Assembly (NCBI GenBank): GCA_025558095.1
Contig: JAIVFI010000040.1
Span: forward strand, 372,001 to 436,000
Source of the DNA: Hyaloraphidium curvatum
Lineage: Eukaryota > Monoblepharomycota > Hyaloraphidiomycetes > Hyaloraphidiales > Hyaloraphidiaceae
Reading direction: 5' to 3'
Length of the DNA stretch: 64,000 bases
In this document: piece by piece, positions 51,311 to 61,071 of the stretch
Numbering within the stretch: position 1 is the stretch's first letter
Layout of the letters: the number at the start of each line of letters is the position of its first letter
Made by a program: the position numbers and the translations under genes
The notes under the pieces: model-generated
What the model was told of the DNA's origin: nothing
What the model saw: the letters and a program-made list of their open reading frames with translations, nothing else
Database searches by the model: none

Positions 51311-51950
51311 TCACTCCGCGTCTGCAGCCAGCTCCGATGCCACGTTCGTCCTCAGCTTGATGTCGTTCCGCGGGTAGGCGACGCAGGCCAGCACGTATCC
51401 CTCCCTGATCTGATCCTCGTCCAGGAATCCCTGCCCGCCCTGCTTCACGTCCCCGGGCTTGCTGCCCCCGACCAGCTTGCACGCTGCTCCGCGCGTCAGC
51501 ACCGAATGCCGGCCCCGTGGCGCGCGGGGCCCACCGCACTGGAGGCATCCCCCGTTCCGGCACCCGTCGTCGAACGGCAGGTCGATCCCGGCCTCCTGCG
51601 CGGCGTCGAGGATCGAGTGGTGCTCCGAGATGGGGATGGTTTGGGCGATGTCCTTTGGCGGGGAGGGGATCAGGAGCGGCGGGGGCGAAGATGCGTCCGG
51701 GGCACCTCGTCCTGGATCAGGGTCACTGAAAGACACATCGGGCGTTCAGCAATCACGATGGGCGCGGACGGAGGGGCGTCCCACCGCGGTACACCTTCGG
51801 CACCCTCCTCGCCGGCTCCGCGTCCTTCACCGCAGTCTCCGGGCCGACAAGGCCGTACGCCGCCGGCCCCGAGCCCGTGGCTTCGGTGGGCACGGAATCG
51901 GCGGGCAGCGCGGGGCGCTCGCGGAGCGTGCGGACGTCGACTTCCTCCAT
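51311..51950 (-). CDS. Plant-type [2Fe-2S] ferredoxin
   Basis: Four exons (51950-51785, 51725-51706, 51652-51535, 51483-51311) give 158 residues; one exon is only 20 nt. After splicing the C-terminal about 100 residues read as a photosynthetic-type ferredoxin: YRVTLIQDE, SILDAAQEAGIDLPFDDGCR, then FLDEDQIREGYVLACVAYP. Iron ligands are Cys93, Cys98, Cys101 (CX4CX2C) and Cys135. The gap to the last cysteine is four residues longer than usual, with an extra Cys103. The N-terminal 55 residues are acidic and do not look like a plastid or mitochondrial targeting peptide. Most fungal [2Fe-2S] ferredoxins are adrenodoxin-type mitochondrial proteins, so this one is unusual. Electron partner unknown. 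Confidence 0.9.
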
Positions 51951-52054
51951 TGGGGGACCGAGCGGGGATTCGGGAGGGGTGCGGAGAAAGCGGGGCTGAC
52001 GTCCCGCGCAAACTTCAACTGTCCCTTCTAGTTCCGCTGCGAGGTTCTCCTCCG

Positions 52055-54360
52055 TCACCCTTCCTTCATGGCGCTGAGTTCGTTGAAAACGGCGATGAAA
52101 GCTGGTCGCATGGAGGGGTCGTGATCCCAGCAACGCTCCATCAAGGACCACAGCCGGTCGTCGGTTCCTGGCGGCTTCTCGGGCCTTTTCCTGAGGACCG
52201 CAACTTGGTACATGAGCTGGTGTGGAGAGACTTAGGGCGGGGCCCAACAGCTCCGGGATGCCGTGCCACTCACCGCTGGAATGTTGGTCGCGTTCTCAAA
52301 CGGATACCTTCCCTTGCTGACGACCTCGTACATCAGCATGCCGAACGCATAGACGTCGGCGGGAGCCCGCAATGGCTGTCCCTCTAGGATCTCGGGCGCG
52401 ACGAAGCCGGGGGTCCCCGAAATCCCGCCGGGAGCCGTGGTCGCCTTGGAAGCGTGGTGCCGCATCCGCGATAGTCCGAAGTCCGCAATGACGGCCCTTT
52501 CGCCGTCCACGAGGACGTTTGCCGCCTTGATGTCGCCGTGCAGGATGTTCCGGGTGTGCAGGTAGACCATGCCCGCCGCGGCGTCGCGGAGATACCGAAT
52601 CCCCGTTTGCGGATCCCAGTTCTTCGCGGCAATAGCTTTCCGCAGGTTCCCGTCCGGCATGAATTCCGAGATGAGCATTGGAGGCGACTGGCAGAACGCC
52701 ATTAGGGGCAATACTGTTCGAGTGCGTGTCAAAAGCGCAAGCAGACAACGCTGGTCATTACGCACCGTTCCGATGGATGAGACCGTGCCACGTGCGTGCT
52801 TCCTTCAAAAACACGGCCCAGCCTTCCGCATCCAAACCGCCCCGGAGCGTCTTGACGGCGACTCTAGTCGTGCCAAACAGGATCCCTTCGTAGACCGTGC
52901 CGAAACCCCTTTCTCCGACAGGCTTCGTCGAGTCCACAACGATCTGGCCGGGCTCGATGAGAAGCTTGTGAAGCGGATCGGATGTTGCGACGAGGTCCGA
53001 GGGCTCTCCCGGGGAGCTAGACGGAGAGATGGCCGCCGCAGCAAGAATGCCCGAACCAGCTCCCAGTGGGGATTCTGGAGCGTCTGTGACATCAACCGGA
53101 AGGACAGCTGGGGATGCTCCGGCGGGAGTGCTGGAAGATTCCGACCCTGGCTCCTTCTTGGGAGGCAAGGCGACGGCGGTGTTCTGCGTCTCCTTCGAAA
53201 CAACGGTGTTCTGCGAGAGAAGAAGTTGGCTGCGTTCCGCCATCGTCTGCGAAGGTGCTCACCATGGCAAGTGTAGGCACATCCGATGATGCGGAGTCCG
53301 GAACACTTGCAACAATGGCCATAGCTGGTCTAGCAGTAGCGGTTGATGTGATATCTTTGGCCGTTCCCTTATCCTGTCCTTGAAACCTAGCAGGCGCCGC
53401 AGGTGGTGGGGCGCCTCCTTTCTCAGTCTCCTTAGAAACGGTGGCGGCAGCAGGAGCCTCGGATTTCCGGCGCCGCGACCAGAGAATGAAACCGAGGATG
53501 GCTCCAACCGCCGCGAGGCCTCCGATGACACCGCCAAGTATCGCTCCGATCGGCGCTCCACCTCCGCCCGTATCGGGGGGCGGCACCACTGTAGGAGTCG
53601 CGGTTGTTGAGGTTGTGGTTGTTGTCGCGACCGTCGTCCTCGAGGTTGAAGTCGCCAAGGCTGACGTCGTGACGGGGTCGCTAACTCTCGCGCAGTCTGT
53701 ATTGATCCGGTAAGCGGCTCGTCACTGCCCGCAAGCCACTGTGAAAACGCCTACTTCCGATGGCGCTGAAGCTGCCGACGGGAATGACGCTGCAGTTGCC
53801 GTTCAGGACGATCTGGATGCCGGGGATGGGCGACGCGCAGGCGGCGTCAGTGAAGGCGTCGATCACACCGGTGCCGTTGGCGTTGCAGATGGCCTTGCCC
53901 GAGCCGGGGATGCCGATGGCGCTCAGCGAAGTGCAGGAGCCGGCCCTGACGGCGGTCACGCCGAGGGTCTGGCTCAGGTCCGTGGTGTTGCAGTTGGTGT
54001 TGAGGAAGATGCGGCCCTCGGCAAAGTCGCCGACCGTGCCGGGCGGGTAAACGGGGGCAAAGGTCGTCGAGCACGTGGTGATGTTGGAGAATGGGCCGTC
54101 GATATTGCACTTTCCGGTCTGGGCGACGACGATAGGGTCCGTGCAAGAGGGAACGTATGGGCACCACGGTGATGACCTGCGCCTGACCTTAGGGCGACCA
54201 GGCCTTAACCAAAGGCCAGGCCATAGAACAACGAAGGTTTGCCCCACCAGCGCAATTGGGGTCCGCGAAGGTCGCGAACGAGAAGTAGAGCAGCGTCCCC
54301 TGAGCCGCCGCGGGTCGCGTCAAACAGGCGAAGGCCAAAAGAACGATAGCACGCTGCCAT
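52055..54360 (-). CDS. Single-pass transmembrane TKL-type protein kinase (receptor-like), signal peptide out of frame
   Basis: Six exons (54360-54248, 54176-53755, 53696-53263, 53210-52766, 52713-52274, 52216-52055) form an uninterrupted 671-residue model. Ectodomain SCTDPIVVAQTGKCN to NGNCSVIP matches the GPI protein. TM helix 227-251 (PIGAILGGVIGGLAAVGAIL) is followed by RRRK. Kinase: GERGFGTVYEG 422-432, VAVK Lys443, HGDIKAAN 530-537 (HGD instead of HRD, as in many fungal TKL kinases), ADFG 548-551, GTPGFVAPEI and a last exon LMERCWDHDPSMRPAF. In exon 1 the DNA of the ancestral signal peptide (RAIVLLAFACLTRPAAAQ) is in another frame than the ATG at 54360, and the homologous acceptor at 54188 would break the frame; using the AG at 54177 keeps it. 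Membrane topology is therefore uncertain. Confidence 0.78.
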
Positions 54361-54603
54361 AGCGAGGAAGCATCGTCCCGAGACTGCTGCCGGCGAGGTC
54401 TTGGCGAGGTGGGGACCCTGCCACCTCCCGAAAGTGCCGGCGGGGAGACGGGAATCCTGCGCCGTGGAGAGGTGGGGCAGCGCGGCGGAGGCGCGGTCGA
54501 GGGTTGTCGCATTCCTCGGAGTGAGATTCGACCGGCGTTTTGGACAGTGGGCGCCGTCGGTGTCTGAAGGCGAGAGAGACGGAGGCGGGGCACGATCAGC
54601 ATC

Positions 54604-55133
54604 ACCTCGTCCGGGTCGACGGGCCGGCCGCAGGGGAAGGTGATCTTGAGCGCGCGGACCCATCGGGCGTTGGAGAGCAGCCCCTCGGCGGTTTTGATCC
54701 AGAAGACCTCGGCCGGACAGCTGATCTATGCGGGGCGCACGCGCGGCTGCGTCAGCGCGGCGGCCCAATCGCCGGCGTCGGCAGATCGCAGGTCCAGCTG
54801 GTCGAGCGCGGCGGCGTCGCGCGGGTAGGCAGAGAAGTCGGGCATGTTGCGGCCGAACGTAAGGCAGAGATGGCGGAGGCGCGGGCAGCAGCGGTCGAGG
54901 AAGGCGATCAGCGGCTGGAAAGCCTCGCCGTCGGGGCCGCCGAGGTGGAGCTCATCCAGGGTTGCTGCGGTCCCGACGGCGTCCTCCATGCGGCGTGCAA
55001 AATTAGTCGCCCCGTCGAGGTCGTGGGCGGTGGCGTAGAACACCTTCAGCTTGCGCGCAGAAGCAGGGAACTTCCAGAGGTCGGGGAGGTGACCGCTGCC
55101 CGCAAAGGAGAGCGAATAGCTGCTTCTCGACAT
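54604..55133 (-). pseudogene. F-box/LRR-type fragment with in-frame stop
   Basis: From an ATG at 55133 the frame encodes leucine-rich segments (ARKLKVFYATAHDLDG, LDELHLGGPD, CCPRLRHLCLTFGR, ALDQLDLRSADAGDW) to a TAG at 54726-54728. The same frame then continues convincingly (VFWIKTAEGLLSNARWVRAL, PCGRPVDPDEVMLIV) before dissolving into Pro/Arg-rich sequence that runs into the first exon of the kinase gene. No F-box is present. It looks like a decayed LRR half of the local F-box family, cut into by the kinase gene's 5' end. A short intron over the TAG is possible but no good acceptor exists. Confidence 0.55.
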
Positions 55134-55167
55134 CGATCGTCTCTTCAGTTGCCGTGTGATCTGCTGG

Positions 55168-55953
55168 TCAAGAGTTCACTCCTTGCCAAGGCCGCCAAGA
55201 GCGGATAGTCGCGACCACTGACGAAAGTGGCCAGGTCCGTCCGAATACACCGTCCGAGGGGGATGCGCTCCTAACCTCCGGAGCAGGTAGCTCGCGCCTG
55301 CGATAGTACTTGCTGGTCCGTCCGAGAATGTAGCAGCCGTGCACGAGACCCCTCTCCCTGTCCGGCACCGGATCATCGTCCCGGATGACTGGCAGCGCGT
55401 CCCAGACGTTCGGTTGGAGGGCCCTCTTCATGCTCTCGTGCGGCCACAACGGCCCCGCGAGGCGGAGCTCCAGCGTCCCGCGCCGCTCGGCGGAGAGGTT
55501 GAGCGTTTTGGCGGTGGCGTTCTTCAGGCCGGCACCATCCGTGGCGTGCCCGAGGAGAACGCCCCCAAAGCTGGGGCCGTCCTCGGGGAGGAGCACGTAC
55601 ACGTGCGGCTTGTCGAGTCGCCCGTACTTCTGGAAGACGGTTTGGGGGGGCGGTGCTGGTGCGGCCGGGCCGTGAAAGTCGTGCGTCCGCCCGACCACGA
55701 ATCCGGGCTCGGGGACGTCCCCGTCGCCGATAGGCGCCGCGGCCGCCCAGAGCACGTCCGAGCCGCCGTCCGTCGGGCGGAGCGGACCGGCGCTTCGGAG
55801 CTCCAGCGTAAGGCGGCGCGACGGGGACAACGAGAAGGCGTCCCCAACCGCCGCAGCGAGCTGCGCGCCCGTCGCGGCCCCGGGGACGGCGACGGCGACA
55901 AACTCCGGCCCTGACTCAGGCAAGCATACGGAGAACACGGCGCCGGTCGCCAT
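55168..55953 (-). CDS. Protein with two ubiquitin-fold (Crinkler-N-like) repeats
   Basis: Single-exon 261-residue protein built of two related halves. Half 1 has VFSVCLPESGPEFVAVAVPG, LTLELRSAGPLRPTDGG and EPGFVVGRTHDF. Half 2 has HVYVLLPEDGPSFGGVLLGH, GTLELRLAGPLWPHE and VHGCYILGRTSKYY. Each shows a beta strand, an alpha helix (LAAAVGDAFSLSP / LKNATAKTLNLSA), the LxLxxxxP strand and a closing strand, like the ubiquitin-like N-terminal module of Crinkler-type proteins. That assignment is a pattern judgement, not a database hit. No toxin or nuclease domain follows. The first ATG of the frame is at 55953. Confidence 0.6.
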   Translation of the reverse strand: MATGAVFSVCLPESGPEFVAVAVPGAATGAQLAAAVGDAFSLSPSRRLTLELRSAGPLRPTDGGSDVLWAAAAPIGDGDVPEPGFVVGRTHDFHGPAAPAPPPQTVFQKYGRLDKPHVYVLLPEDGPSFGGVLLGHATDGAGLKNATAKTLNLSAERRGTLELRLAGPLWPHESMKRALQPNVWDALPVIRDDDPVPDRERGLVHGCYILGRTSKYYRRRELPAPEVRSASPSDGVFGRTWPLSSVVATIRSWRPWQGVNS

Positions 55954-56071
55954 TTGACGCAAGGGCGGGCAGGGAAGGCCGAAGCTGTTCACCGCTCCAC
56001 CGCTGATCACCCTTTACCTCCTACGTCGCCCTCATAAAAGGACGCGAAAGCCAGGGCGCAACCCGCTCGAT

Positions 56072-56587
56072 CTATTTCGTCCAGACTTTCTCGATGACGA
56101 CGAGAAGGAAGCCGGTGCAGAGAGTGGTTACAATCGTCCGCCCCCACAGCTTCCACAGTCTCTTGGCCTGCGCCCAAACTTGAGATGACCAAGGCACTTC
56201 GACAGCTGGAAAGGAGTGAGATCGAAGCAATCGTAGGCCATGGGTTCACGCACCTGTCCGGACTTCGCTCTCGTTCGGCGCCGTCGTCGCCAGCACCATG
56301 AAGCCAGGCTCAATCAGCCCAGCAAGGGAGTCGAAATCCGGTTCCGTCCACATCGACCGACCAGCATTGGCGAGTTCAAGAATGTGCGTCTGATGCTCTT
56401 GATCGAATCGCAGATTGCCGTTCACCATGGGCGGCATCGGCACCTTGTGAAGCGTGACGCGAGCGAGCGGAACGCTCAGTTCGTCCGCGCACCGCCTGCG
56501 GAGGTCACCAATCGAGTTGAATTGGTTCCGATCCAGTTCCAGACGGCGGAAGGGGTCCGTCGCCAGCGCAAGGTGAAACGACGACAT
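56072..56587 (-). CDS. Small ubiquitin-fold (Crinkler-N-like) protein with C-terminal membrane anchor
   Basis: Exons 56587-56254 and 56178-56072 give 146 residues. The N-terminal about 100 residues follow the pattern of its neighbour: FRRLELDRNQFNSIGDLRRR, LARVTLHKVPMPP (Crinkler-type LxLxKVxxP) and IEPGFMVLATTAP. After a 75-nt intron the second exon encodes a Trp/Lys helix and one hydrophobic segment (GRTIVTTLCTGFLLVVIEKV) close to the end, so the protein is probably tail-anchored with the ubiquitin-fold facing the cytosol. The neighbouring two-repeat protein lacks such a tail. Function unknown. Confidence 0.65.
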
Positions 56588-57882
56588 GTTGTTGACGTGG
56601 CGATCACGACAATTGACCGCGAGGTCCTAATCGGACCACTGGACAACGACACCACTCGTGACGAGATGTTGTACTGCCTTGGTATTGCGCCGGGGTGGTT
56701 GGCCGCCTTCCTCGCAGACGGCCGTTGCCGGTGCACGCTTGACTGTGGACGGGCCCCCCTGGACATGGCTGCCTTTGTCCATCCGCGCGTCTGCTCGAAG
56801 GTCGGCACCGGCCAGCGGCACAAGCGTTACGTGACGCACCTTGCGAGCGGCTTCGCCGAGGGGCTGACGCCTCGCGGCGCTCACGTTGCCTGCCATCATA
56901 CGGAGTACCTTCGCCACGCATGGACTTATCACTATCCAACTTCAACCTGCGACCGTTCGTGACCAAGGTCGGGATGCTGCTGACAACGTCATCCTCCAGG
57001 TCTGCTGGCGCCCTGTGCTAATCGACCCCACCGTGGTGACTCCAGCTATGCTCCCGCACAGCACGCACGACCGGCCTTGTCGCTTCCAAAGCCGAGGCGG
57101 ACAAGATCACGCCGCTGCACCAGCGGTTGCTATTTCCGACCCCTCCCCTGTCGACTTTTAACCGGCGGCTCTGGAAACCTTTGGTCTGCTTGGCCCCAAG
57201 GCCAAGGCTCTTATTCAGGCCGCCGCTTGGCGCGCCATCAGATCCGGCAGGGTGCCGAGGGCAAGGACGTAGACGGTGACGAGCTGATGGCCCGCTACAC
57301 GGGTCGGTTGCGCGCCCTCGCAGGGGTGGGGCGTATGGGATGCCAGGCTCAGATGCGGAAGTTCCGCGAGGCTTGCCTTGTCCGCGGCCATCTTCCCGCG
57401 CCTGCCCTCAGCGGTGGAGAGATGTGTAGGCCCGGGAGAGTAGAAGTGATCAGACCCGGTCGCGGCATGGAAAGCAAAGGCCGGGTCTGGGGACCGGCAA
57501 ATGGGCGATGGGTGCACTGGTTCCTTGCCAAACGCATCCCGCTAATGTCAATGATGAGCCACCGATTTCTCCTCTATACTTCCAACTACAGCTGGCGCTC
57601 AGGGGAGCCGGTGGATGGGCTCCATTGGAGCGGACATTCCGACTCGGCTCAGCAGGCGCTCGGCGGCCGCCCCGGCCGGATTTCGGCGCTTTGGTTATGC
57701 GGGAGAGGGCCTATGAAAGGCGGCGTCGAATCGAGAGCTTTCTCTTCCGCCATTAGCTCTCACGGGTCGCTCAATGACGGGCTTTTCCGCCGGAATTGAG
57801 GATTCACCTCCGCGAGTCCGCCGGACAGGTAAACCTACATTACGAACCGCAATTGGCAATGTAAGCGGAGACATGAGCAATT
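56588..57882. other. Long stretch without a supported gene
   Basis: About 1.3 kb. Several 60-240-codon frames occur on both strands but change protein-like character every 100-200 nt (for example ETFGLLGPKAKALIQAAAWR near 57177-57236, ASKAEADKITPLHQRLLF near 57080). This patchwork suggests a decayed gene or transposable element, but no motif of a reverse transcriptase, transposase or other family is recognisable. Confidence 0.35.
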
Positions 57883-60171
57883 TCACCGGTAATCCAGCAG
57901 GTTCGGCATCCCCGGCCCCACCGCCGGCCCCGTAACGCCCCACTCCCCCAAGACGACCCCCAGGGACAGCTCCTGCACCTCCCTCTCCTCCTCCTCGACA
58001 TGCAGCCCCGACCGCGCGGGGTACTCCTCCGCCGAATACGTCTCGCACACCTCGACCTCCTCCGCGAACCTGACCCTCCTCCCGGCCTTGCTCCCCGAAG
58101 ACACCGACGCGCTCGCGATCGACCCAAAAAGCGGGCTACCCCCGGCCCCGGCATGCTCGTCCCCGCGGTGCGCCGCGCAGACCCAGCAGTGCCCCTCGCT
58201 CCCCCTCCCGGCATGCTCGCACCCCCTCGCCGCTTCCTCCCGCCGCGCCATGACGAGCATTTGCACCTCTGCCCGGCCCAACCGCACCTCGTCCCCTTCG
58301 AGCATCGACCTCAGCAGCACACGCACGGCCTGCGTCTCGGGCTGCCTGCTCCCGTCCAGGAGATCCAGGCACGCCGAGACGTCACCGACGATGCGGGAAT
58401 GCAGCTCCAGCGCCCTCGCCCGGTCCGAAAGCGGCGCCGCCGAGACCATCGCCCGGAACCGCTGCAGCACCGCCAGCATCAGGTAGGCGGCGTAGCACGC
58501 CGCGAACCCGGCGTGGAAAAAGAGCATCGAGTTGCCCAGCTCCGCGGGGGTGAACTCCGCAGACAGCTCGCGCGCGGAACGGGCGGCCAGCATCGCCGCG
58601 CGGAGGGCGGTGCGGAAGCTCGGGGTGCGCATCCACGCCCCCGCCAGCGGGTCGGCGGCGGCGTCGCTCGCGAGGCAGGTCCCACCCCCGGGGAACAGTT
58701 CGGGGGCGTTCAAAAGGATGAGCCACAGCCTGGCTCGGGAAAAGTGCCCGTGCACGATGAGCTGCATCGCGCGGGGGACGGGCACGGCGAGGGCCATGGC
58801 GCGCACGGAGGCGGAGGAGGCGGCGGCGGCCACGTCGGGTGGGAGGGCCGAGGTGAATGCGTGGTGGGCGTCGAGGAGGAAGGCGCGGCGGCGGATGGCT
58901 TCGGGGAGGTGTGGGTTGGAGAGGAGGCGCGGGCGGTAGTCCGATGGGAGGAGATCGTCCGGGAAGGGCGGGGCGCCGGGGGCGAGGATGGCGTCGGCCA
59001 CCAGCACGTCCGTCATCGAAAGGCCGGCCTCGGTGCGCAGCCACGCGGCGTACTCGGCAACCTTGACGATGGCCAGGGAGAGGATCTTGGAGACGTTGTG
59101 CGTGCCGTCGCGCTTGATGTTGCCAACGGTGAATGCCAGGGCCGATGCGCGGGCGGCGCGGTCGAGGGGAGGATCGGCGCACGGGTCCAGCCAGCGGAAG
59201 AAGCCGCCGGATGTGGGGCGCACGGCGTCGGCGGCGAGGAGCTCGGGCGGGATGCGGTCGTCGGCGGTGCGGCGCGAGGGCGGGGGAACGCAAGCGAGGA
59301 GGGACATTGGGAGGCCCACGGGCAGCGTGGGGAACTCGTTGACGGGGTCGATAACGGGCCGCGAGAGGGTGGATGCGGCGACGACGAGGTCGAAGTTGAC
59401 CGCGACGCCGTAGGCGCCGATCCAGTGCTCCCGGATCAGAAAATCGTCCAGCGTGCGCACGGGCCTGCCGACGCCGCGCTCACCGGGGACTCCCGCGCGG
59501 CGCCACACGGCTGCCACGCGCTGCGCCCCGGCCCGTGCGACGGCCGAGTTGTTGAGCACGATGTGGGCAAAGGCCAGGTTGGCGGCGAGGCAGATGGTCA
59601 GCATGAGGGTGTCGAGCGTGTGCAGGTCCACGTCCTCGCCGCGGTCCGCGCGGGCTGCCGCGGCCCAGAAGTTTGCGGCATAGTCGTTGAACAATTGTTC
59701 GAGGCGCTTTTCCAGGCGGGCGGCGAGGGCGGGCAGGGGATGGGGCGAGAAGCCCGGGTGCCATGCGGCGCCTGCGGGCAGCACGCCGGCCGCCTGGGCG
59801 CGGAGGGTGGCCAGTGCCCCGTAAAGCAGGGCCAAGGATTCCAGCAGCGGGTGCGAATAGAGCTCCGCGACCCGGCCCCCGTTGGCCGGTGTGGCCCCCC
59901 GCGCGGCGCCCGAGCCCGCCCCCGGCCCCGCCCCGGCCGGCCCCCCGCCGGCGCCGCCCAGCGCGACCTCCTCGAACGTGTCTCTCAGGAACGGCGACGA
60001 CGCCTCGGCCGGGAACGACGCCATAAAGGCGCGGAGCAGGAAGCCCCGGCCGTGCGGCGACAGCGCGGCATCGCCGCCGTCCGCCGCCGGCGCGGGCGAC
60101 CCCTCGCCGCCCCTCAGCGCCGCCGCGGAGGGCGCAAGCGGCGGCGACGGCGTCGCCACCCTCGCGGGCAT
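57883..60171 (-). CDS. Putative fungal regulator with MHR-like helical domain, no zinc cluster
   Basis: About 760-residue single-exon protein. The central region resembles the fungal transcription-factor middle homology domain: SHPLLESLALLYGALATLRA, LEQLFNDYAANFWAAAARAD, LHTLDTLMLTICLAANLAFA, and late helices such as GNSMLFFHAGFAACYAAYLM. No Zn2Cys6 motif occurs in the frame or clearly upstream, so it may have lost DNA binding or use a missed first exon. The C-terminal 150 residues are acidic and Ser/Gly-rich (EEVEVCETYSAEEYPARSG), suiting an activation region. The start is uncertain: ATG at 60171 (MPARVATP) is the first before convincing protein; the frame is open further upstream. Confidence 0.6.
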   Translation of the reverse strand: MPARVATPSPPLAPSAAALRGGEGSPAPAADGGDAALSPHGRGFLLRAFMASFPAEASSPFLRDTFEEVALGGAGGGPAGAGPGAGSGAARGATPANGGRVAELYSHPLLESLALLYGALATLRAQAAGVLPAGAAWHPGFSPHPLPALAARLEKRLEQLFNDYAANFWAAAARADRGEDVDLHTLDTLMLTICLAANLAFAHIVLNNSAVARAGAQRVAAVWRRAGVPGERGVGRPVRTLDDFLIREHWIGAYGVAVNFDLVVAASTLSRPVIDPVNEFPTLPVGLPMSLLACVPPPSRRTADDRIPPELLAADAVRPTSGGFFRWLDPCADPPLDRAARASALAFTVGNIKRDGTHNVSKILSLAIVKVAEYAAWLRTEAGLSMTDVLVADAILAPGAPPFPDDLLPSDYRPRLLSNPHLPEAIRRRAFLLDAHHAFTSALPPDVAAAASSASVRAMALAVPVPRAMQLIVHGHFSRARLWLILLNAPELFPGGGTCLASDAAADPLAGAWMRTPSFRTALRAAMLAARSARELSAEFTPAELGNSMLFFHAGFAACYAAYLMLAVLQRFRAMVSAAPLSDRARALELHSRIVGDVSACLDLLDGSRQPETQAVRVLLRSMLEGDEVRLGRAEVQMLVMARREEAARGCEHAGRGSEGHCWVCAAHRGDEHAGAGGSPLFGSIASASVSSGSKAGRRVRFAEEVEVCETYSAEEYPARSGLHVEEEEREVQELSLGVVLGEWGVTGPAVGPGMPNLLDYR

Positions 60172-61071
60172 CCGGTGGAATCCGGGATGGTGACTTCGCG
60201 CGGTCCCCACCAGCCGCCGCGGCCCGCCCGACCAGGATCCCGCGCAACGCATCCCCATCCCCGACGGCCGCACGCGAACAAGTGATCGCCGCATGCGGGC
60301 ATGATCCTCGCTGTGATCGCCTGCATCTGGCCTTGTTATCCCGAGCCTTCCGCGCTCTGCCTGCCGGCAGGACGCAACCCGGCAGATCCTGGTCCCCTTC
60401 CGGGACTCGCCACCACCGCCCGCGCCCCGCACTCCGCGATCCGCACCGGCGGAATGCAGCCACGTCACAGCCCACGTCCAGGTCACCATGTTCCCTCGGA
60501 GCGGCCCCGACTTGCCACCGGCGGCTCGGCCGCACCCATCCGTGGGGGCCCAGGCCCAGCGGACCCGCGGGACACCGGCACTTTCGCCCGCCCTCGGCAG
60601 CTTGCTCCGTGGACCCCTCTGGGAAAAGGGAGGCCGTGGGGATGGAATGCTGTGCACGGTCCGGGCGGGGGCGGGTACGACGATGCCGTGTCCTGGAAAG
60701 GGGGGAAACGATCCCCGCGTGAGTCACCGCGGGTCTGCGGCGATGCGATGCGATGGTCGGGGATCCGACGTCCGGGACGGGGCGATCGGATCGCATCCCC
60801 CGACCTCGATGCTCGCCCGCGTCGCGACTTGACCATTGTATTCGGGAAAGGAAGGAGGGGAGGGTGTCGCCGAGCTGCCGAGCTCGGGTTCTCTCGGACC
60901 TCAACACCGTCTGTGGCAGGTCGCCGCTAAAAATAAACGGAATCAGAGCAGATTGCCCCAGGGCGTCGGCCCGATGCATCGCGCTCCGTGTATCTCTGGG
61001 CTTCGACGGGGACAACGACGCTGGCCGCGCGTTACTCGCGTTGGTGGCTCTCGACTTGATTCCCGCACACT
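60172..61071. other. Divergent intergenic region
   Basis: About 900 nt between the MHR-like gene and the membrane-protein start. Open frames are Arg/Pro/Gly-rich and compositional. A zinc-cluster first exon for the left gene was looked for and not found. Confidence 0.35.

Noticed and set aside
49733-51950. Ferredoxin and adjacent 2OG oxygenase as a functional redox pair
   Set aside because: 2OG-Fe(II) oxygenases take electrons from 2-oxoglutarate and do not use ferredoxin; same-strand neighbours in a fungus do not form an operon.
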